A DNA stretch of 64,000 nt from Pseudaminobacter salicylatoxidans (GCF_003148475.1 NZ_QGGG01000002.1:388171-452170); one strand, 5' to 3'; positions 1 to 9,875 are shown, counted from the stretch's first letter. Notes: generated by a model from the sequence alone, not told the origin. Translations and numbers: made by a program.

Positions 1-437
1 GTGGCGTCCGCCATCGTGAACGGCACGTCGATGATGCGCGCCAGCGTTTGCGCCAGCAGCGTCTTGCCGCAGCCGGTGGGGCCGATCAGCAGGATGTTCG
101 ACTTCGCCAGTTCGACATCGTTGTTCTTCGAAGCGTGCGCGAGCCGCTTGTAGTGGTTGTGGACCGCCACCGACAGAACGCGCTTCGCATAGGGCTGGCC
201 GATCACATAATCGTCCAGAACCTGGAGGATTTCCTGCGGCGTGGGCACGCCCTCGCGCGACTTCACCATCGAGGTCTTGTTCTCCTCGCGGATGATGTCC
301 ATGCACAGTTCGACGCACTCGTCGCAGATGAAAACGGTAGGACCGGCGATCAGCTTGCGCACTTCGTGCTGGCTCTTGCCGCAGAACGAGCAATAGAGCG
401 TATTCTTGGAGTCGCCGCCGTTGCTGACCTTGCTCAT
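1..437 (-). CDS. clpX: ATP-dependent Clp protease ATP-binding subunit ClpX (N-terminal part, runs off left edge)
   Basis: Only the first 145 codons are in the window, starting at ATG 437 and reading leftward off the edge. ClpX is the AAA+ unfoldase that recognises substrates and feeds them to ClpP in the cytoplasm. Visible parts: the N-terminal zinc-binding domain with Cys16, Cys19, Cys38 and Cys41 (CSFC and CDEC pairs), then the start of the AAA+ module with Walker A GPTGCGKT at about residues 118-125. It lies about 290 bases downstream of clpP on the same strand, the usual clpP-clpX order, with a gap large enough for its own promoter. Identification is secure; the truncation is only the window boundary. 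Confidence 0.97.
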   Translation of the reverse strand, partial: MSKVSNGGDSKNTLYCSFCGKSQHEVRKLIAGPTVFICDECVELCMDIIREENKTSMVKSREGVPTPQEILQVLDDYVIGQPYAKRVLSVAVHNHYKRLAHASKNNDVELAKSNILLIGPTGCGKTLLAQTLARIIDVPFTMADA

Positions 438-729
438 GTTATCCAAGTCCTTTCAGTGCTGCCCGGCCGGTATTCTGGCTGAACCCAAACTTATTGTTGG
501 CGGCAAGCGCCGCCGTGCCAACGCCCTGCATCCGAACCGTTCTCCGTCGTTCAACGGCTGGAGGAACGATGCAGCCACCGGCGGTGCCCCTTGTCCGGAA
601 GCTAAGCCGCCGAAGCTCAACATAGATTTAACGTAGGCCGCTGCCCCCGTCGAGGAAACAGTTAATTGTGACAGAATTGCCGCAAGCGGTGTCAAAACTG
701 CGTCAATCTCTCGCCGGGGGATCGAATCA
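438..729. other. clpP-clpX intergenic region, 292 bases
   Basis: No convincing gene. Reading frames on both strands here lack family resemblance. The region holds a GC-rich hairpin (GGCGGC, loop AAGC, GCCGCC at 499-514) about 60 bases before the clpX start. I see TTGAC-like hexamers on the minus strand near 690-705 but no clear -10 partner, so a clpX promoter is likely but not located. Confidence 0.4.
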
Positions 730-1371
730 TTACTTCGACGGTGCGGGCTCTGGCGCTTCCACCGCTTCGCGGGAGCTGATCACCTTGTCGATCAGGCCGA
801 AAGCCTGTGCCTCGTCGGCCGTCATGAAGTGGTCGCGATCAAGCGTGCGCTCGATCGTGTCATAGTCCTTGCCGGTGTGCTTGACATACACTTCATTGAG
901 GCGGCGCTTCAGCTTGATGATGTCCTGGGCGTGGCGCTCGATGTCGGAGGCCTGGCCCTGGAAACCGCCCGAAGGCTGATGCACCATGATGCGCGCGTTG
1001 GGCGTCGCAAAGCGCATGTCCTTGTGGCCGGCGCACAAAAGCAGTGAGCCCATGGACGCGGCCTGCCCGATGCAGAGCGTCGAAACCGCCGGCTTGATGA
1101 ACTGCATGGTGTCGTAGATCGCCATGCCGCTGGTCACCACGCCGCCCGGCGAGTTGATATAGAGCGAGATTTCCTTCTTCGGGTTCTCCGCTTCAAGGAA
1201 CAGGAGCTGCGCGCAGACCAGCGTCGCCATGCCGTCCTCGACCGGGCCGGTGATGAAGATGATGCGCTCCTTGAGAAGCCGCGAGAAAATGTCGTAGGCG
1301 CGCTCGCCGCGATTGGTCTGTTCCACGACCATCGGCACGAGGTTCATTGCGGTCTCTATGGGGTCTCTCAT
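730..1371 (-). CDS. clpP: ATP-dependent Clp protease proteolytic subunit ClpP
   Basis: Serine peptidase that forms the two-heptamer proteolytic barrel used by ClpX (and ClpA). The ATG at 1371 is preferred to the TTG one codon upstream: AAAGGGA lies about 8 bases before it. That gives 213 residues, normal for the family. The triad is complete in this numbering: Ser106 in GQAASMGS, His131 in MVHQPSGG and Asp180 in RDHF. The conserved INSPGG stretch is near residue 75. It is transcribed leftward toward clpX. In alphaproteobacteria ClpXP degrades cell-cycle regulators such as CtrA, which fits the nearby cckA. Confidence 0.97.
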   Translation of the reverse strand: MRDPIETAMNLVPMVVEQTNRGERAYDIFSRLLKERIIFITGPVEDGMATLVCAQLLFLEAENPKKEISLYINSPGGVVTSGMAIYDTMQFIKPAVSTLCIGQAASMGSLLLCAGHKDMRFATPNARIMVHQPSGGFQGQASDIERHAQDIIKLKRRLNEVYVKHTGKDYDTIERTLDRDHFMTADEAQAFGLIDKVISSREAVEAPEPAPSK

Positions 1372-1444
1372 CAAAGCGTCCCTTTGTCAGGATGGGTTCC
1401 GGCGACAAGCCGGGCGGAATCATGGAAAGATAGGTTCTTTCGAT

Positions 1445-1473
1445 AAATAGGATGCCGACTCACCATTGCGCAA
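1445..1473 (-). promoter_or_regulatory. candidate promoter of clpP
   Basis: On the minus strand TTGCGC (1468-1473) and CTATTT (1445-1450) are separated by 17 bases, about 74 bases before the clpP start. It resembles a vegetative -35/-10 pair. A heat-shock promoter is also possible but the elements do not distinguish the two. Confidence 0.3.
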
Positions 1474-1521
1474 GGCCAAGCTCGGCATGCATGGACCTCG
1501 GCAAAGATGGGCTCGGGACCG

Positions 1522-4119
1522 TTATTTCTCCAGCACTTCCTTCACCACCGTCGCAAGCTGTTTCAGCGAAAACGGCTTCGGCAGGAAGCCGAACTGCGCA
1601 TCTGCGGGCAGGTTCTTGGCAAATGCGTCCTCGGCATAGCCGGACACGAAGATGAACTTGATGTCGGGCTGGCGCTTGCGCAATTCGCCCAGCAGCGTCG
1701 GCCCGTCCATTTCCGGCATCACCACGTCGGACACCACAATGTCGATCTTGCCTTCGAGCTCGTCGAAGACCTCCAGCGCCTCAACGCCGGACGAAGCCTC
1801 ATGCACGGTGTAGCCGCGTGAGGTGAGCGCGCGCATGCCGCCCATGCGCACGGCGTCCTCGTCCTCGACCAGCAGCACGGTGGCCGAGCCGGAAAGATCG
1901 CGCGAGGCTTCCGCGACCTTGATCGGCTGAGCGCCGTTGGCCTCGGCCGTCGCGGGCTGCATCGCCCCGGCTTCGGCCAGGACGCGAACTTCCGCGGCAT
2001 GGCGCGGCAGGAAAATGCGGAATACGGTGCCTTTGCCGACCTCGGAATCGCAGAAGATGAAGCCGCCCGTCTGCTTGACGATGCCGTAGACCATGGACAG
2101 GCCGAGCCCGGTGCCCTTGCCCACTTCCTTGGTGGTGAAGAACGGCTCAAACACCTTCTTCAGCACGTCTGGCGGAATGCCCGTGCCGCTGTCCTGCACC
2201 TCGACCACCACATAGTCGCCGGCCACGAGTTCGCGATAGGCATAGGCCGCGCATTCCTCGGTGGAGACGTTCTTGGTGCGGATGGTCAGCTCGCCGCCCT
2301 CGGGCATGGCGTCGCGGGCATTGACCGTCAGGTTCACGATCACCTGCTCGAACTGGCCGACATCGGCCTTCACCGGCCACAGGTCGCGGCCGTGATCCAC
2401 CTTCAGCTTGACGGGATTGCCGACGAGACGCTGCAGCAGCATGCGCAGGTCGGCCAGCACATCCGTCAGGTTCAGGACCTCCGGGCGCATCGTCTGCTTG
2501 CGCGAGAAGGCCAGCAGCTGCCGCACCAGCGAGGCGGCGCGGTTGGCGTTCTGCTTGATGTTCATGATGTCCGGGAAGGACGGGTCGGACGGCCGGTGAT
2601 TGGTCAGGAGCAGATCCGACGACATGATGATGGCGGTAAGCACATTGTTGAAGTCATGCGCGATGCCGCCCGCCAACTGGCCGACAGCCTGCATCTTCTG
2701 GCTCTGGGCCATCTGGCCTTCCAGCGCCTTCTGCTCGGTCGTTTCGACGGCATAGACGATGGCCGCCTCCTCCGCGCCCTCGCCGGCGGCGCCATCCGCC
2801 ACGGCATTGACGTAAACGCGCAGGTGCCGCTCTTCATTGTCAGGCAGCACCGTCTCGATCGGCGCGATGTCGGCCTGCCGTTGCCGCGCCCTCTCCAGAG
2901 CGGTCGCCAGCGCCGGGCGGTCGCGTTCATGGATGACGGTTTCGAGCCGCACCCGCCGATCCACCGCATCGCGGTCTACCACCGAAGAAAACAGCGACAG
3001 GAACGGCGCATTGGTGCGCAGCAGCCGTCCCTCCTGATCGACGCCTGCGATGGCCATCGGCGTGGAATTGAAGAAGCGCGTGAAGCGAACCTCGGAAGCC
3101 CGCAATTCCGCAGACGCATCCTCGCCCTGCGTCCGGTTGAGAACGATGGTGCGGCTCGGCCCGCTCGCACCTTCCCGGCTTGCCGATACGCGATGCATGA
3201 AACGAACCGGCAGCGCCTCGCCCGTCACTGTCGCAAGGTCCAGATCGATGATGGCGTTGCGGGTCGTGCCCGGATCGGCCCGCACCGATTGCACCAGCGC
3301 CATGCCATCCCCGGCGATGATCTCGCGCAGGGTGGTGGCGCCGGGCGTGAAGCTGGCAAGATCGATGCCCAGCCACTCCGCCAGCGTGGCGTTGAGATAG
3401 GTGATGCGGCCTTCCTGGTCGGCCGAGAAGAAGCCGGCCGGGGCGTGATCCAGATGGTCGATCGCCTTTTGCAGATCGAGGAAGAAGCGCTCCTGCTCCG
3501 CCCGTTCGGCGGAAATATCGGCCAATTGCCAGGCCATCAGCGGCTGGCGCTGACCCGGCGCGTTGAAAGCGCGGCCGCGCACCCGGTACCAGCGGGCACC
3601 GGGCTCGGCGCCGGGCCGGATGGCCTGGGAAAGACGAAACTCGCCGTCACCCGCCTGCCCGTCGCGCAGGCCCGAGGCGATGCGGTAGATGGTGGGGGCG
3701 GCCTCCGGAATGTCGGACAGAAGCCCTTCCACGGTCTTGACGTCGGTCGCGGTGGTAGCGCCCGTCATGTCGGCATAGGCGCGGTTGGCGTAGATGACCC
3801 TGCCCTTGGTGTCGGTGACGATAAGGCCCTGCGCCATGGAATCGACAAAGGCCTTGGACAGTTCGTCGGTGGTCGAGCGCGGCGCGATCTGGACGAAGCC
3901 GATTGCCGTGGCAAAGAGGTAGCCCACGCCGATCATGGCGAGCACACCCAGCAGACCGAGCAGGAACGGATCGCCCAGCCTTTCGCGGAACAGGCCGAAG
4001 ACGATTGCCGCCACCGTCAGCACCAGGATGAAGATGACAAGCCGCGTTATCGCACCGGGGCGGGTGCTCTGGTCGACGATCGGTACGGGATAAAAATCGC
4101 CGCGCGTTTCCTTGGCCAT
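1522..4119 (-). CDS. cckA: hybrid sensor histidine kinase CckA (cell-cycle phosphorelay)
   Basis: Membrane hybrid kinase/phosphatase at the top of the CckA-ChpT-CtrA/CpdR phosphorelay controlling the alphaproteobacterial cell cycle. ATG 4119 gives 865 residues; an in-frame GTG at 4179 would add 20 residues of poor quality. Order: two membrane segments (about residues 27-45 and 53-76), PAS modules (about 85-200, 215-330, 345-460), HisKA with phospho-acceptor His488 in GGIAHDFNN, HATPase with N box [11 protein letters not shown]1 box DSGTGIP and F/G2 box ending GKGTGLGLS, and a C-terminal receiver with acidic pair VEDED and phospho-acceptor Asp about 798 in [12 protein letters not shown]. All catalytic boxes look intact. 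It stands alone between clpP and the divergent fliO-like gene. Confidence 0.93.
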   Translation of the reverse strand: MAKETRGDFYPVPIVDQSTRPGAITRLVIFILVLTVAAIVFGLFRERLGDPFLLGLLGVLAMIGVGYLFATAIGFVQIAPRSTTDELSKAFVDSMAQGLIVTDTKGRVIYANRAYADMTGATTATDVKTVEGLLSDIPEAAPTIYRIASGLRDGQAGDGEFRLSQAIRPGAEPGARWYRVRGRAFNAPGQRQPLMAWQLADISAERAEQERFFLDLQKAIDHLDHAPAGFFSADQEGRITYLNATLAEWLGIDLASFTPGATTLREIIAGDGMALVQSVRADPGTTRNAIIDLDLATVTGEALPVRFMHRVSASREGASGPSRTIVLNRTQGEDASAELRASEVRFTRFFNSTPMAIAGVDQEGRLLRTNAPFLSLFSSVVDRDAVDRRVRLETVIHERDRPALATALERARQRQADIAPIETVLPDNEERHLRVYVNAVADGAAGEGAEEAAIVYAVETTEQKALEGQMAQSQKMQAVGQLAGGIAHDFNNVLTAIIMSSDLLLTNHRPSDPSFPDIMNIKQNANRAASLVRQLLAFSRKQTMRPEVLNLTDVLADLRMLLQRLVGNPVKLKVDHGRDLWPVKADVGQFEQVIVNLTVNARDAMPEGGELTIRTKNVSTEECAAYAYRELVAGDYVVVEVQDSGTGIPPDVLKKVFEPFFTTKEVGKGTGLGLSMVYGIVKQTGGFIFCDSEVGKGTVFRIFLPRHAAEVRVLAEAGAMQPATAEANGAQPIKVAEASRDLSGSATVLLVEDEDAVRMGGMRALTSRGYTVHEASSGVEALEVFDELEGKIDIVVSDVVMPEMDGPTLLGELRKRQPDIKFIFVSGYAEDAFAKNLPADAQFGFLPKPFSLKQLATVVKEVLEK

Positions 4120-4348
4120 AGGTTTCTGCCCAATTTCCCCGGTTCTGCGGTATTCTCGCAAGCGGAACGGTTGAATCACATTCTGTCAGACCCGGATAGG
4201 CTTAGCTTGAAAAAGCGCCGGGAAAAACCGGGCGCGGCAAGGCATTGCAAATTCCGCGGTTCATTGACGCGTGAGTGCAACTTGCAGACAGATCGGTCAA
4301 CGGTTTAGTGTCGCGCGCGAAAACAAAACGAGCCGGGGGAAGCGGACG

Positions 4349-5191
4349 ATGGAATGGTTGGATAACGTTGCAGGTCCGGGATACACGTCGGCGCTCTTGT
4401 GGACGTTCGCCGCGCTCATACTGCTTGTCATCGTCCTGATCATCATCAAGCTTTTCCGCAGCCTCACCTTCGGCACCTTCGTTGCCGGCGGACGCAACCG
4501 CAAGACGCGGCTGGCCGTGATGGATGCAACCGCCGTGGACAGCCAAAGGCGGCTGGTTCTGGTGCGCCGCGACGACGTCGAGCACCTGTTGCTGATCGGC
4601 GGCTCGGCCGACATCGTGGTCGAGCGCGACATCCGCATGGTGCAGCGCCGCCCGGCCCTGACCGGCGACGCCAACAATCATGAACAGGCGCCACGTCCGC
4701 GCGCCCTGGAACCCCAGCCGGCACCCCGTCCCGCGCCGCAGCCGCGCGCGCCGGAACAGCCGGCACCCGCACCAAGATCCGCGCCTGTCGCAACGCCTCA
4801 GCCTGCTTATCCGGTTCAGCCGACCCAACCGGTCCCGGCCCCGCTACCGCCGGTGGCCTCTCCGCAGCCGGCGCCCGTTGCGCAACGTCCTGCCCCGGCA
4901 CCCGCGCCACGGCCGGAACCGGCACTGCCACTGGCCGCCGCAGCGCCGGCCGTGGCCCCGGCACGTCAGGAACCGGCATACCAGGAGCCGACGATTTCCG
5001 AGCCGCAGCCCGCAGCCGCGCCGATCCCTTCCGTCCAGACGCCTTCGCGTGACGATTTCGACGAATCCCTCATCAAGGAACTCGAGAGCACCTTCGAGGA
5101 AACCGTAAAGCAGGCCGAGGCTGCACCCGAAGTTTCGCTTGACGACGAAATGGCCAAGCTGCTGGGCGAACTTTCCAACCAGAAACGGTGA
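4349..5191 (+). CDS. FliO-like membrane protein with long Pro/Ala-rich tail
   Basis: 280 residues from ATG 4349, with GGGGGAAG about 8 bases upstream. One membrane helix (about residues 16-38, rich in Leu/Ile/Val) is followed by a basic stretch and a small beta-rich module (about 45-100, with DATAVDSQRRLVLVRRD and LLLIGG) that matches the pattern of FliO/MopB, the flagellar export-gate assembly factor. Then comes a region of about 110 residues dominated by Pro, Ala and Gln, and a charged C-terminus predicted helical (DDFDESLIKELE...). FliO is usually 100-150 residues, so this is a long form. It lies outside any flagellar cluster, between cckA and dksA. The FliO assignment rests on the N-terminal third only; a general envelope protein is possible. 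Confidence 0.6.
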   Translation: MEWLDNVAGPGYTSALLWTFAALILLVIVLIIIKLFRSLTFGTFVAGGRNRKTRLAVMDATAVDSQRRLVLVRRDDVEHLLLIGGSADIVVERDIRMVQRRPALTGDANNHEQAPRPRALEPQPAPRPAPQPRAPEQPAPAPRSAPVATPQPAYPVQPTQPVPAPLPPVASPQPAPVAQRPAPAPAPRPEPALPLAAAAPAVAPARQEPAYQEPTISEPQPAAAPIPSVQTPSRDDFDESLIKELESTFEETVKQAEAAPEVSLDDEMAKLLGELSNQKR

Positions 5192-5286
5192 GAACGCAAA
5201 TCGGTCGCGCCTACTTTCCCTGAATCTTGCGGCCATGCGGAACGCATGCCACGGTCAGTTGTCGCCGCGAGTTGTCGGAGAACATG

Positions 5287-5311
5287 AAAAAGGCGGCCGA
5301 AGCCGCCTTTT
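5287..5311. terminator. bidirectional terminator between fliO-like gene and dksA
   Basis: A perfect stem AAAAGGCGGC / GCCGCCTTTT with loop CGAA (5288-5311). The A tract on the left and T tract on the right let it serve both converging genes. Confidence 0.85.
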
Positions 5312-5341
5312 ATCTATTTATGATCATCAAACCGACAGTTC

Positions 5342-5767
5342 TCAGTCGTCCCGATAGACCTTTTCACGTCGTTCGTGGCGCTCCTGCGCCTCGATCGACA
5401 AGGTAGCAATCGGCCTGGCGTCCAGACGTTTCAGCGAAATCGGCTCGCCCGTTTCCTCGCAGAAGCCGTAGGTGCCTTCATCCAGGCGCTGCAGTGCGGC
5501 ATCGATCTTGGAAATCAGCTTGCGCTGCCTGTCGCGCGCCCTCAATTCGATGGCACGGTCGGTTTCCGATGATGCCCGATCCGCAAGGTCGGGATGATTG
5601 GCATTTTCCTGCTGAAGAATTTCGAGCGTCTCGCGCGCTTCGCGTAAAATGTCGCTCTTCCAGGTGATGAGCTTCTGACGGAAGTAGGCTCTCTGCCGCT
5701 CGTTCATGAACGGTTCGTCTTCCGTGGGAACGTAAGCGGCATCAACGAGTTCGTTCATTCGACTCAC
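5342..5767 (-). CDS. dksA: RNA polymerase-binding transcription factor DksA, zinc-ligand-poor form
   Basis: 141 residues. DksA enters the RNA polymerase secondary channel and works with ppGpp to reset rRNA and amino-acid promoter activity. The coiled coil (about residues 20-95) has the tip motif D60-L-A-D63-R-A65, matching the functional DxxDxA. The C-terminal globular domain follows the family (YGFCEETGEPI, KRLDARPIA). Of the four zinc-binding Cys of the E. coli protein only Cys103 remains; the other positions are Thr106, Ser124 and Ala127, so a classical C4 zinc finger cannot form. Such low-Cys DksA proteins are known from alphaproteobacteria. It is transcribed leftward toward the shared terminator. 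Confidence 0.95.
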   Translation of the reverse strand: MSRMNELVDAAYVPTEDEPFMNERQRAYFRQKLITWKSDILREARETLEILQQENANHPDLADRASSETDRAIELRARDRQRKLISKIDAALQRLDEGTYGFCEETGEPISLKRLDARPIATLSIEAQERHERREKVYRDD

Positions 5768-5789
5768 CCCATTACCCGTTTTTGGCGCC

Positions 5790-5818
5790 TATATATTCAT
5801 TGCCCCATGGGTACACAA
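5790..5818 (-). promoter_or_regulatory. candidate sigma-70 promoter of dksA
   Basis: On the minus strand TTGTGT (5813-5818) and TATATA (5790-5795) are 17 bases apart, about 25 bases before the dksA start codon. Spacing and hexamers fit a housekeeping promoter and imply a short leader. Confidence 0.5.
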
Positions 5819-6020
5819 GCGCAATCAGCAGAGTGCTCACACAAATGTCAGCACACGTTCTGGATGATACCTGCAGCGCTGCTTCCGAAACCTTGCGCCG
5901 ATGCTGCAAAGGCCAGCGGTATTAAGGAAAAAAGACAGCGATCGCCTTGTTGCGCTGTCAACGGCCACCCGCTAGACCCATGGGGACCAATCGACAAAAT
6001 GAAATCAATCGAGGGGCGTC

Positions 6021-6527
6021 ATGGTCAGCCGGCTTTTCCTTCTTCGGCACGCCAAAGCCGCATGGGCGTCGCCCGGCATGCGCGATTTCGACCGCCCGCT
6101 CGACGCATCGGGGTTAGTCGATGCGGAGGCGACGGGCATAGCCATGCGCGCGCAGGGCTATGTGCCCGAACTTACCCTCTGCTCGAATGCCGTGCGCGCC
6201 CGCCAGACATTGGAAGGCATAGCCAGCAATGCCGACACCGGCCGCGTTCTCTTTTTCGATGACCTCTATCGCGAGGACGCCACCGGCTATCTTTCGATCA
6301 TCCGCAAATCTGGCAATGTCGGCAGCCTGCTCGTCATCGGGCACAATCCGATGCTGGAGGACCTCGCCATGGCGCTCGCGCCATCGGGCGAACACTGCGC
6401 ACAAACCGCCCTCCATGCGGGCTTCCCGACCTCCGGCCTTGCCGTCCTGCGCTTCGAAGGCAGGCTTTCGGACGCAACACCCGGAACCGGCTATCTGGAA
6501 GCCGTGCTGACGCCCCCTTCCCTCTGA
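6021..6527 (+). CDS. SixA-like histidine phosphatase
   Basis: 168 residues from ATG 6021, with GAGGGG 5-6 bases upstream. A small histidine-phosphatase (phosphoglycerate-mutase fold) protein: the N-terminal RHAK motif at residues 9-12 carries the nucleophilic His10, and His108 in VIGHNP is the second catalytic His. SixA in E. coli dephosphorylates phosphohistidine (first described on the ArcB Hpt domain, later linked to the nitrogen PTS). The substrate here is unknown. It precedes ycjX by about 85 bases on the same strand and may be cotranscribed with it. Confidence 0.85.
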   Translation: MVSRLFLLRHAKAAWASPGMRDFDRPLDASGLVDAEATGIAMRAQGYVPELTLCSNAVRARQTLEGIASNADTGRVLFFDDLYREDATGYLSIIRKSGNVGSLLVIGHNPMLEDLAMALAPSGEHCAQTALHAGFPTSGLAVLRFEGRLSDATPGTGYLEAVLTPPSL

Positions 6528-6611
6528 CGCCGGCTTGCACGCGGCCAAGCCATTTCAAAACCCGGACGCATAGCCTATATGCGGCAATATTGCCGGAGCG
6601 GGGAGCAGCGT

Positions 6612-8090
6612 TTGGCGTCTCTGACCACCTTCACCGACGAAGCGCGGATCGCGCTGGATACGGTTTCGAGCCGGGCGAGCGATCTTCTCTCGCCATCGCT
6701 GCGGCTGGGCGTGACCGGCCTTTCGCGGGCCGGCAAGACCGTCTTCATCTCCGCCTTCGTACACAATCTGATCCATGGCGGGCGGCTGCCGCTGTTCGAG
6801 GCGCAGAAATCGGGCCGCATCGCCCGCGCCTTCCTCGAAGAACAACCCGACGACGCCGTTCCGCGCTTCCAGTACGAGGATCACATCCACGCGCTGGTCG
6901 ATGAGCGCATCTGGCCCGACTCCACCCGCGCGATTTCCGAGCTACGGCTCACCATCGAATATGAATCCGCATCCGGCTGGAACCGCATGTTCTCACGCGG
7001 CCGCCTTTCGGTGGATATTGTCGATTATCCCGGCGAATGGCTGCTCGACCTGCCGCTTCTGGGCAAGTCCTATCGCGAATTCTCGCACGACGCCTTCGAG
7101 CTGGCCGAACTGCCTGTGCGCGCCGATCTTTCGGAAGCATGGCGCAAGCTGTCGGGCGAAATCGCCGCGGATGCCGACGCCGACGAAATGGTGGCGCGCA
7201 AGTTGTTCGAGGGCTTCGCCGCCTATCTGAAGGCTGCCAAGCTGGACGAGCGCGCGCTGTCCACCCTGCCGCCGGGGCGCTTTCTGATGCCGGGCGATCT
7301 TGACGGATCGCCGGCGCTGACCTTCGCCCCGCTGCCGAACCTCGGCGACGGCAAGGCCCGCCCCGGTTCGCTGCACGCGATGATGGAGCGGCGTTACGAG
7401 GCCTACAAAACCCATGTGATCAAGCCCTTCTTTCGCGAGCACATCGCCAGGCTGGATCGCCAGATCGTGCTGATCGACGCCATGCAGGCGCTGAATTCGG
7501 GCGCAGCCGCAATGCTCGATCTGGAACGTGCGCTCACCGAAATCCTCGCCTGCTTCCGTCCCGGTCGCGGCAGTTTCCTCACCGATCTCTTCACCCGCAG
7601 GATCGACCGCATCCTCGTGGCTGCCACCAAGGCCGATCACCTCCACCACGAAAGCCATGACCGCTTGCAGGCAATCGTGCGCCGGCTGACGCAGCGTGCC
7701 GCCGGGCGCGCCAACCTCACCGGCGCGGATGTCGATGTCGTAGCCATGGCCGCCGTGCGCGCCACCCGCGAGGGCACGGTCAAGCAAGGCCGCGAAACAC
7801 TGCCCGTCATCATCGGCACGCCGCTGAAAGGCGAGACGATCGGCGGCGAGATCTTCGACGGAAAAACGGAAACAGCCATATTTCCCGGTGACTTGCCGGC
7901 AAAAGTGGATTCTGTCTTTGAAGCCGGCGACGCAAAAAACCATCGCCAGGATCAGGACGACCCGGCCATCCGCATCGTGCGGTTCCGTCCGCCCCGGCTG
8001 GAACGGACGGCCGAAGGCGTCACCCTTTCCCTGCCGCATATCCGGCTCGACCGCGCATTGCAGTTCCTGATCGGAGATCGCCTGGCATGA
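6612..8090 (+). CDS. ycjX: YcjX-family P-loop GTPase-like protein (DUF463)
   Basis: 492 residues if translation starts at TTG 6612, which has GGGGAG six bases upstream; an ATG at 6579 would add 11 residues without family similarity. YcjX proteins are P-loop NTPases with a Walker A here at residues 36-43 (GLSRAGKT) and are induced by heat and envelope stress in enterobacteria; their target is unknown. The conserved switch-like VDIVDYPGEW (about residue 138) and VAATKADHL (about 345) are seen. The stop overlaps the start of the next gene by four bases (ATGA), so the two are translationally coupled, as in E. coli ycjX-ycjF. Confidence 0.88.
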   Translation: MASLTTFTDEARIALDTVSSRASDLLSPSLRLGVTGLSRAGKTVFISAFVHNLIHGGRLPLFEAQKSGRIARAFLEEQPDDAVPRFQYEDHIHALVDERIWPDSTRAISELRLTIEYESASGWNRMFSRGRLSVDIVDYPGEWLLDLPLLGKSYREFSHDAFELAELPVRADLSEAWRKLSGEIAADADADEMVARKLFEGFAAYLKAAKLDERALSTLPPGRFLMPGDLDGSPALTFAPLPNLGDGKARPGSLHAMMERRYEAYKTHVIKPFFREHIARLDRQIVLIDAMQALNSGAAAMLDLERALTEILACFRPGRGSFLTDLFTRRIDRILVAATKADHLHHESHDRLQAIVRRLTQRAAGRANLTGADVDVVAMAAVRATREGTVKQGRETLPVIIGTPLKGETIGGEIFDGKTETAIFPGDLPAKVDSVFEAGDAKNHRQDQDDPAIRIVRFRPPRLERTAEGVTLSLPHIRLDRALQFLIGDRLA

Positions 8091-9169
8091 CCCGCAAGCC
8101 CGCCGCGTTCCGCCTGGATCCAGAGGCGCCTCAGGAACCGGACAAGCAGCCCACCGAACAGCGCGACGCCGTGAAGGCAGCACGCAAGCCACGCGCCATC
8201 AAGACAGATGTCGCAATCGTCACTCCGGCCGAAATCGACGTGTTCGACGAGCCAGACATCGTCGCCAGCGAACCGCCACCGGCGACGGCCCCGCGTAAGC
8301 GATCAAGGCTCGGCGCGATCTTCCTCGGAGCGCTCGGCATACTGGTTTCGCTCACCCTCTGCCTGTGGACCGACCGGCTGATCCGCGATCTTTTCGAGCG
8401 GGCCGAATGGCTGGGCTGGTTCGCCGCCAGCGTGGCGGTGATCGCGGCGGTCGCGCTGGTGCTGATCGTGATGCGCGAGATGCTGGCGCTGATGCGCCTC
8501 GCCTCCGTCGAAAAGCTGCGGAACCGCGCGCTCGACGCAATCGCCCGCAACGACCCGAATACCGCCCGCGCCGTCGCCAATGAGCTTGCCGCGCTCGTCG
8601 CGGACAAAGCCGACACCGCGGCCGGGCGCCGGATGCTCGCCGATCTGCGTGACGATGTCATCGACGGCGCCGACCTGGTCAAACTCGCCGAAACCGAGGT
8701 ACTGGCGCCGCTGGATGCGCGCGCCAAGGTGCTTATCCTCGACGCGGCCAAGCGCGTGTCACTCGCCACCGCCGTCAGCCCGCGCGCGCTGGTCGACATT
8801 GCCTATGTGGTCTTCGAGGCCGGACGCCTGATCCGCCGGCTTTCTGAGCTTTATGGCGGCAGGCCGGGCACACTCGGTTTCTTCCGCCTCGCGCGCAGCG
8901 TGCTGGCGCATCTGGCAGTGACGGGTTCGATCGCGGCGGGTGACAGTTTCGTCCAGCAGATCGTCGGCCACGGGCTGGCGGCACGGCTTTCCGCCAAGCT
9001 TGGCGAGGGCGTGGTCAACGGCATGATGACCGCCAGAATCGGCATCGCCGCGATGGACACCGTTCGCCCCCTGCCCTTTACCGCGCTGAAACGTCCGGGG
9101 ATAGGCGATTTCCTCGCGGCGCTGAGTTCGTTTGCGGCGCGCAGGCAAGCCGAAAAGCCCGAGAATTGA
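8087..9169 (+). CDS. YcjF-like inner membrane protein (TIGR01620/DUF697)
   Basis: 360 residues, coupled to ycjX by an ATGA overlap. The charged N-terminus (about 65 residues) is followed by two membrane helices near residues 73-90 and 104-128, then a long cytoplasmic helical domain that corresponds to DUF697, a domain also found fused to GTPases. YcjF has no established biochemical role; the constant pairing with YcjX suggests a membrane-anchored partner of that P-loop protein. Nothing unusual in length or composition. Confidence 0.85.
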   Translation: MTRKPAAFRLDPEAPQEPDKQPTEQRDAVKAARKPRAIKTDVAIVTPAEIDVFDEPDIVASEPPPATAPRKRSRLGAIFLGALGILVSLTLCLWTDRLIRDLFERAEWLGWFAASVAVIAAVALVLIVMREMLALMRLASVEKLRNRALDAIARNDPNTARAVANELAALVADKADTAAGRRMLADLRDDVIDGADLVKLAETEVLAPLDARAKVLILDAAKRVSLATAVSPRALVDIAYVVFEAGRLIRRLSELYGGRPGTLGFFRLARSVLAHLAVTGSIAAGDSFVQQIVGHGLAARLSAKLGEGVVNGMMTARIGIAAMDTVRPLPFTALKRPGIGDFLAALSSFAARRQAEKPEN

Positions 9170-9274
9170 GATCGCCAGCGGCCAAATTCCGGCCCAGGTG
9201 ACGAAGCATTAACCAATCTTGTTCATGGTTCGAGCATCGTAAACGTGTTCCCAATTTGTGCCGGGTGTTCCCTG

Positions 9275-9829
9275 ATGAAACGCGCATTCCTGCTTACCAT
9301 GCTGCCAGCCATGGCGCTTGCCACCACCGGCGCCAGCATGGCCGACACGGTCCGCGGGTCGGAGCGGGACAAGAAGTTCTTCCAGAGCGTGGAAGGCGAA
9401 TGGGTCGGCCCCGGCGAAATCGTCGCCGGCAAGTACAAGGGCACGAAGTTCAACTGCAATTTCACCGGCACCACGCCGGCGAGCAAGGTCGGCATGACGC
9501 TGGACGGCGGCTGCCGCGTCGGCGTGTTCACGCAGAAGATGTCGGCAACCGTCGAACAGACCAGCGCCAGAACCTACAAGGGCGTGTTCCTGGATGGCGC
9601 GGCCGGAAAAGGCCTCGACATCGTTTCCGGCAATGTGGTGGACGCCCGCAAGGTGGTCTTTACTCTCAACCGCAACCAACTCAAGGGCGTGATGCAGGCC
9701 CGCATGGCGGACGGCAACTCCATGAACGTGACGGTGTCGGTGCGCGTCGACGACCAGCTCGTTCCCGTCATCGGCGTGAGCCTGAAGCGGGTGGACGACA
9801 CCGCGGTAGGTACCATCGCGCGCAAGTAA
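9275..9829 (+). CDS. small secreted protein of unknown function
   Basis: 184 residues from ATG 9275; an in-frame GTG at 9245 would put ten residues in front of the signal peptide and is less likely. The first 23 residues are a typical Sec signal (Lys-Arg, hydrophobic core, Ala-Ser-Met-Ala cleavage site). The mature part is rich in Gly, Val and Thr and alternates polar and hydrophobic residues, suggesting a beta-sandwich or lipocalin-like fold; two Cys (near residues 55 and 75) could form a disulfide. I do not recognise a family. It stands alone about 105 bases after the ycjF-like gene. Confidence 0.7.
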   Translation: MKRAFLLTMLPAMALATTGASMADTVRGSERDKKFFQSVEGEWVGPGEIVAGKYKGTKFNCNFTGTTPASKVGMTLDGGCRVGVFTQKMSATVEQTSARTYKGVFLDGAAGKGLDIVSGNVVDARKVVFTLNRNQLKGVMQARMADGNSMNVTVSVRVDDQLVPVIGVSLKRVDDTAVGTIARK

Positions 9830-9875
9830 CGGCGCGAGCGCCGAAGATCGTGACGGCGGCCATCCGCGATGGCGC

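Noticed and set aside
1999-4308. 769-codon open frame on the plus strand
   Set aside because: Antisense to cckA; His/Asp/Arg-rich composition typical of the reverse frame of a GC-rich gene, no family features.
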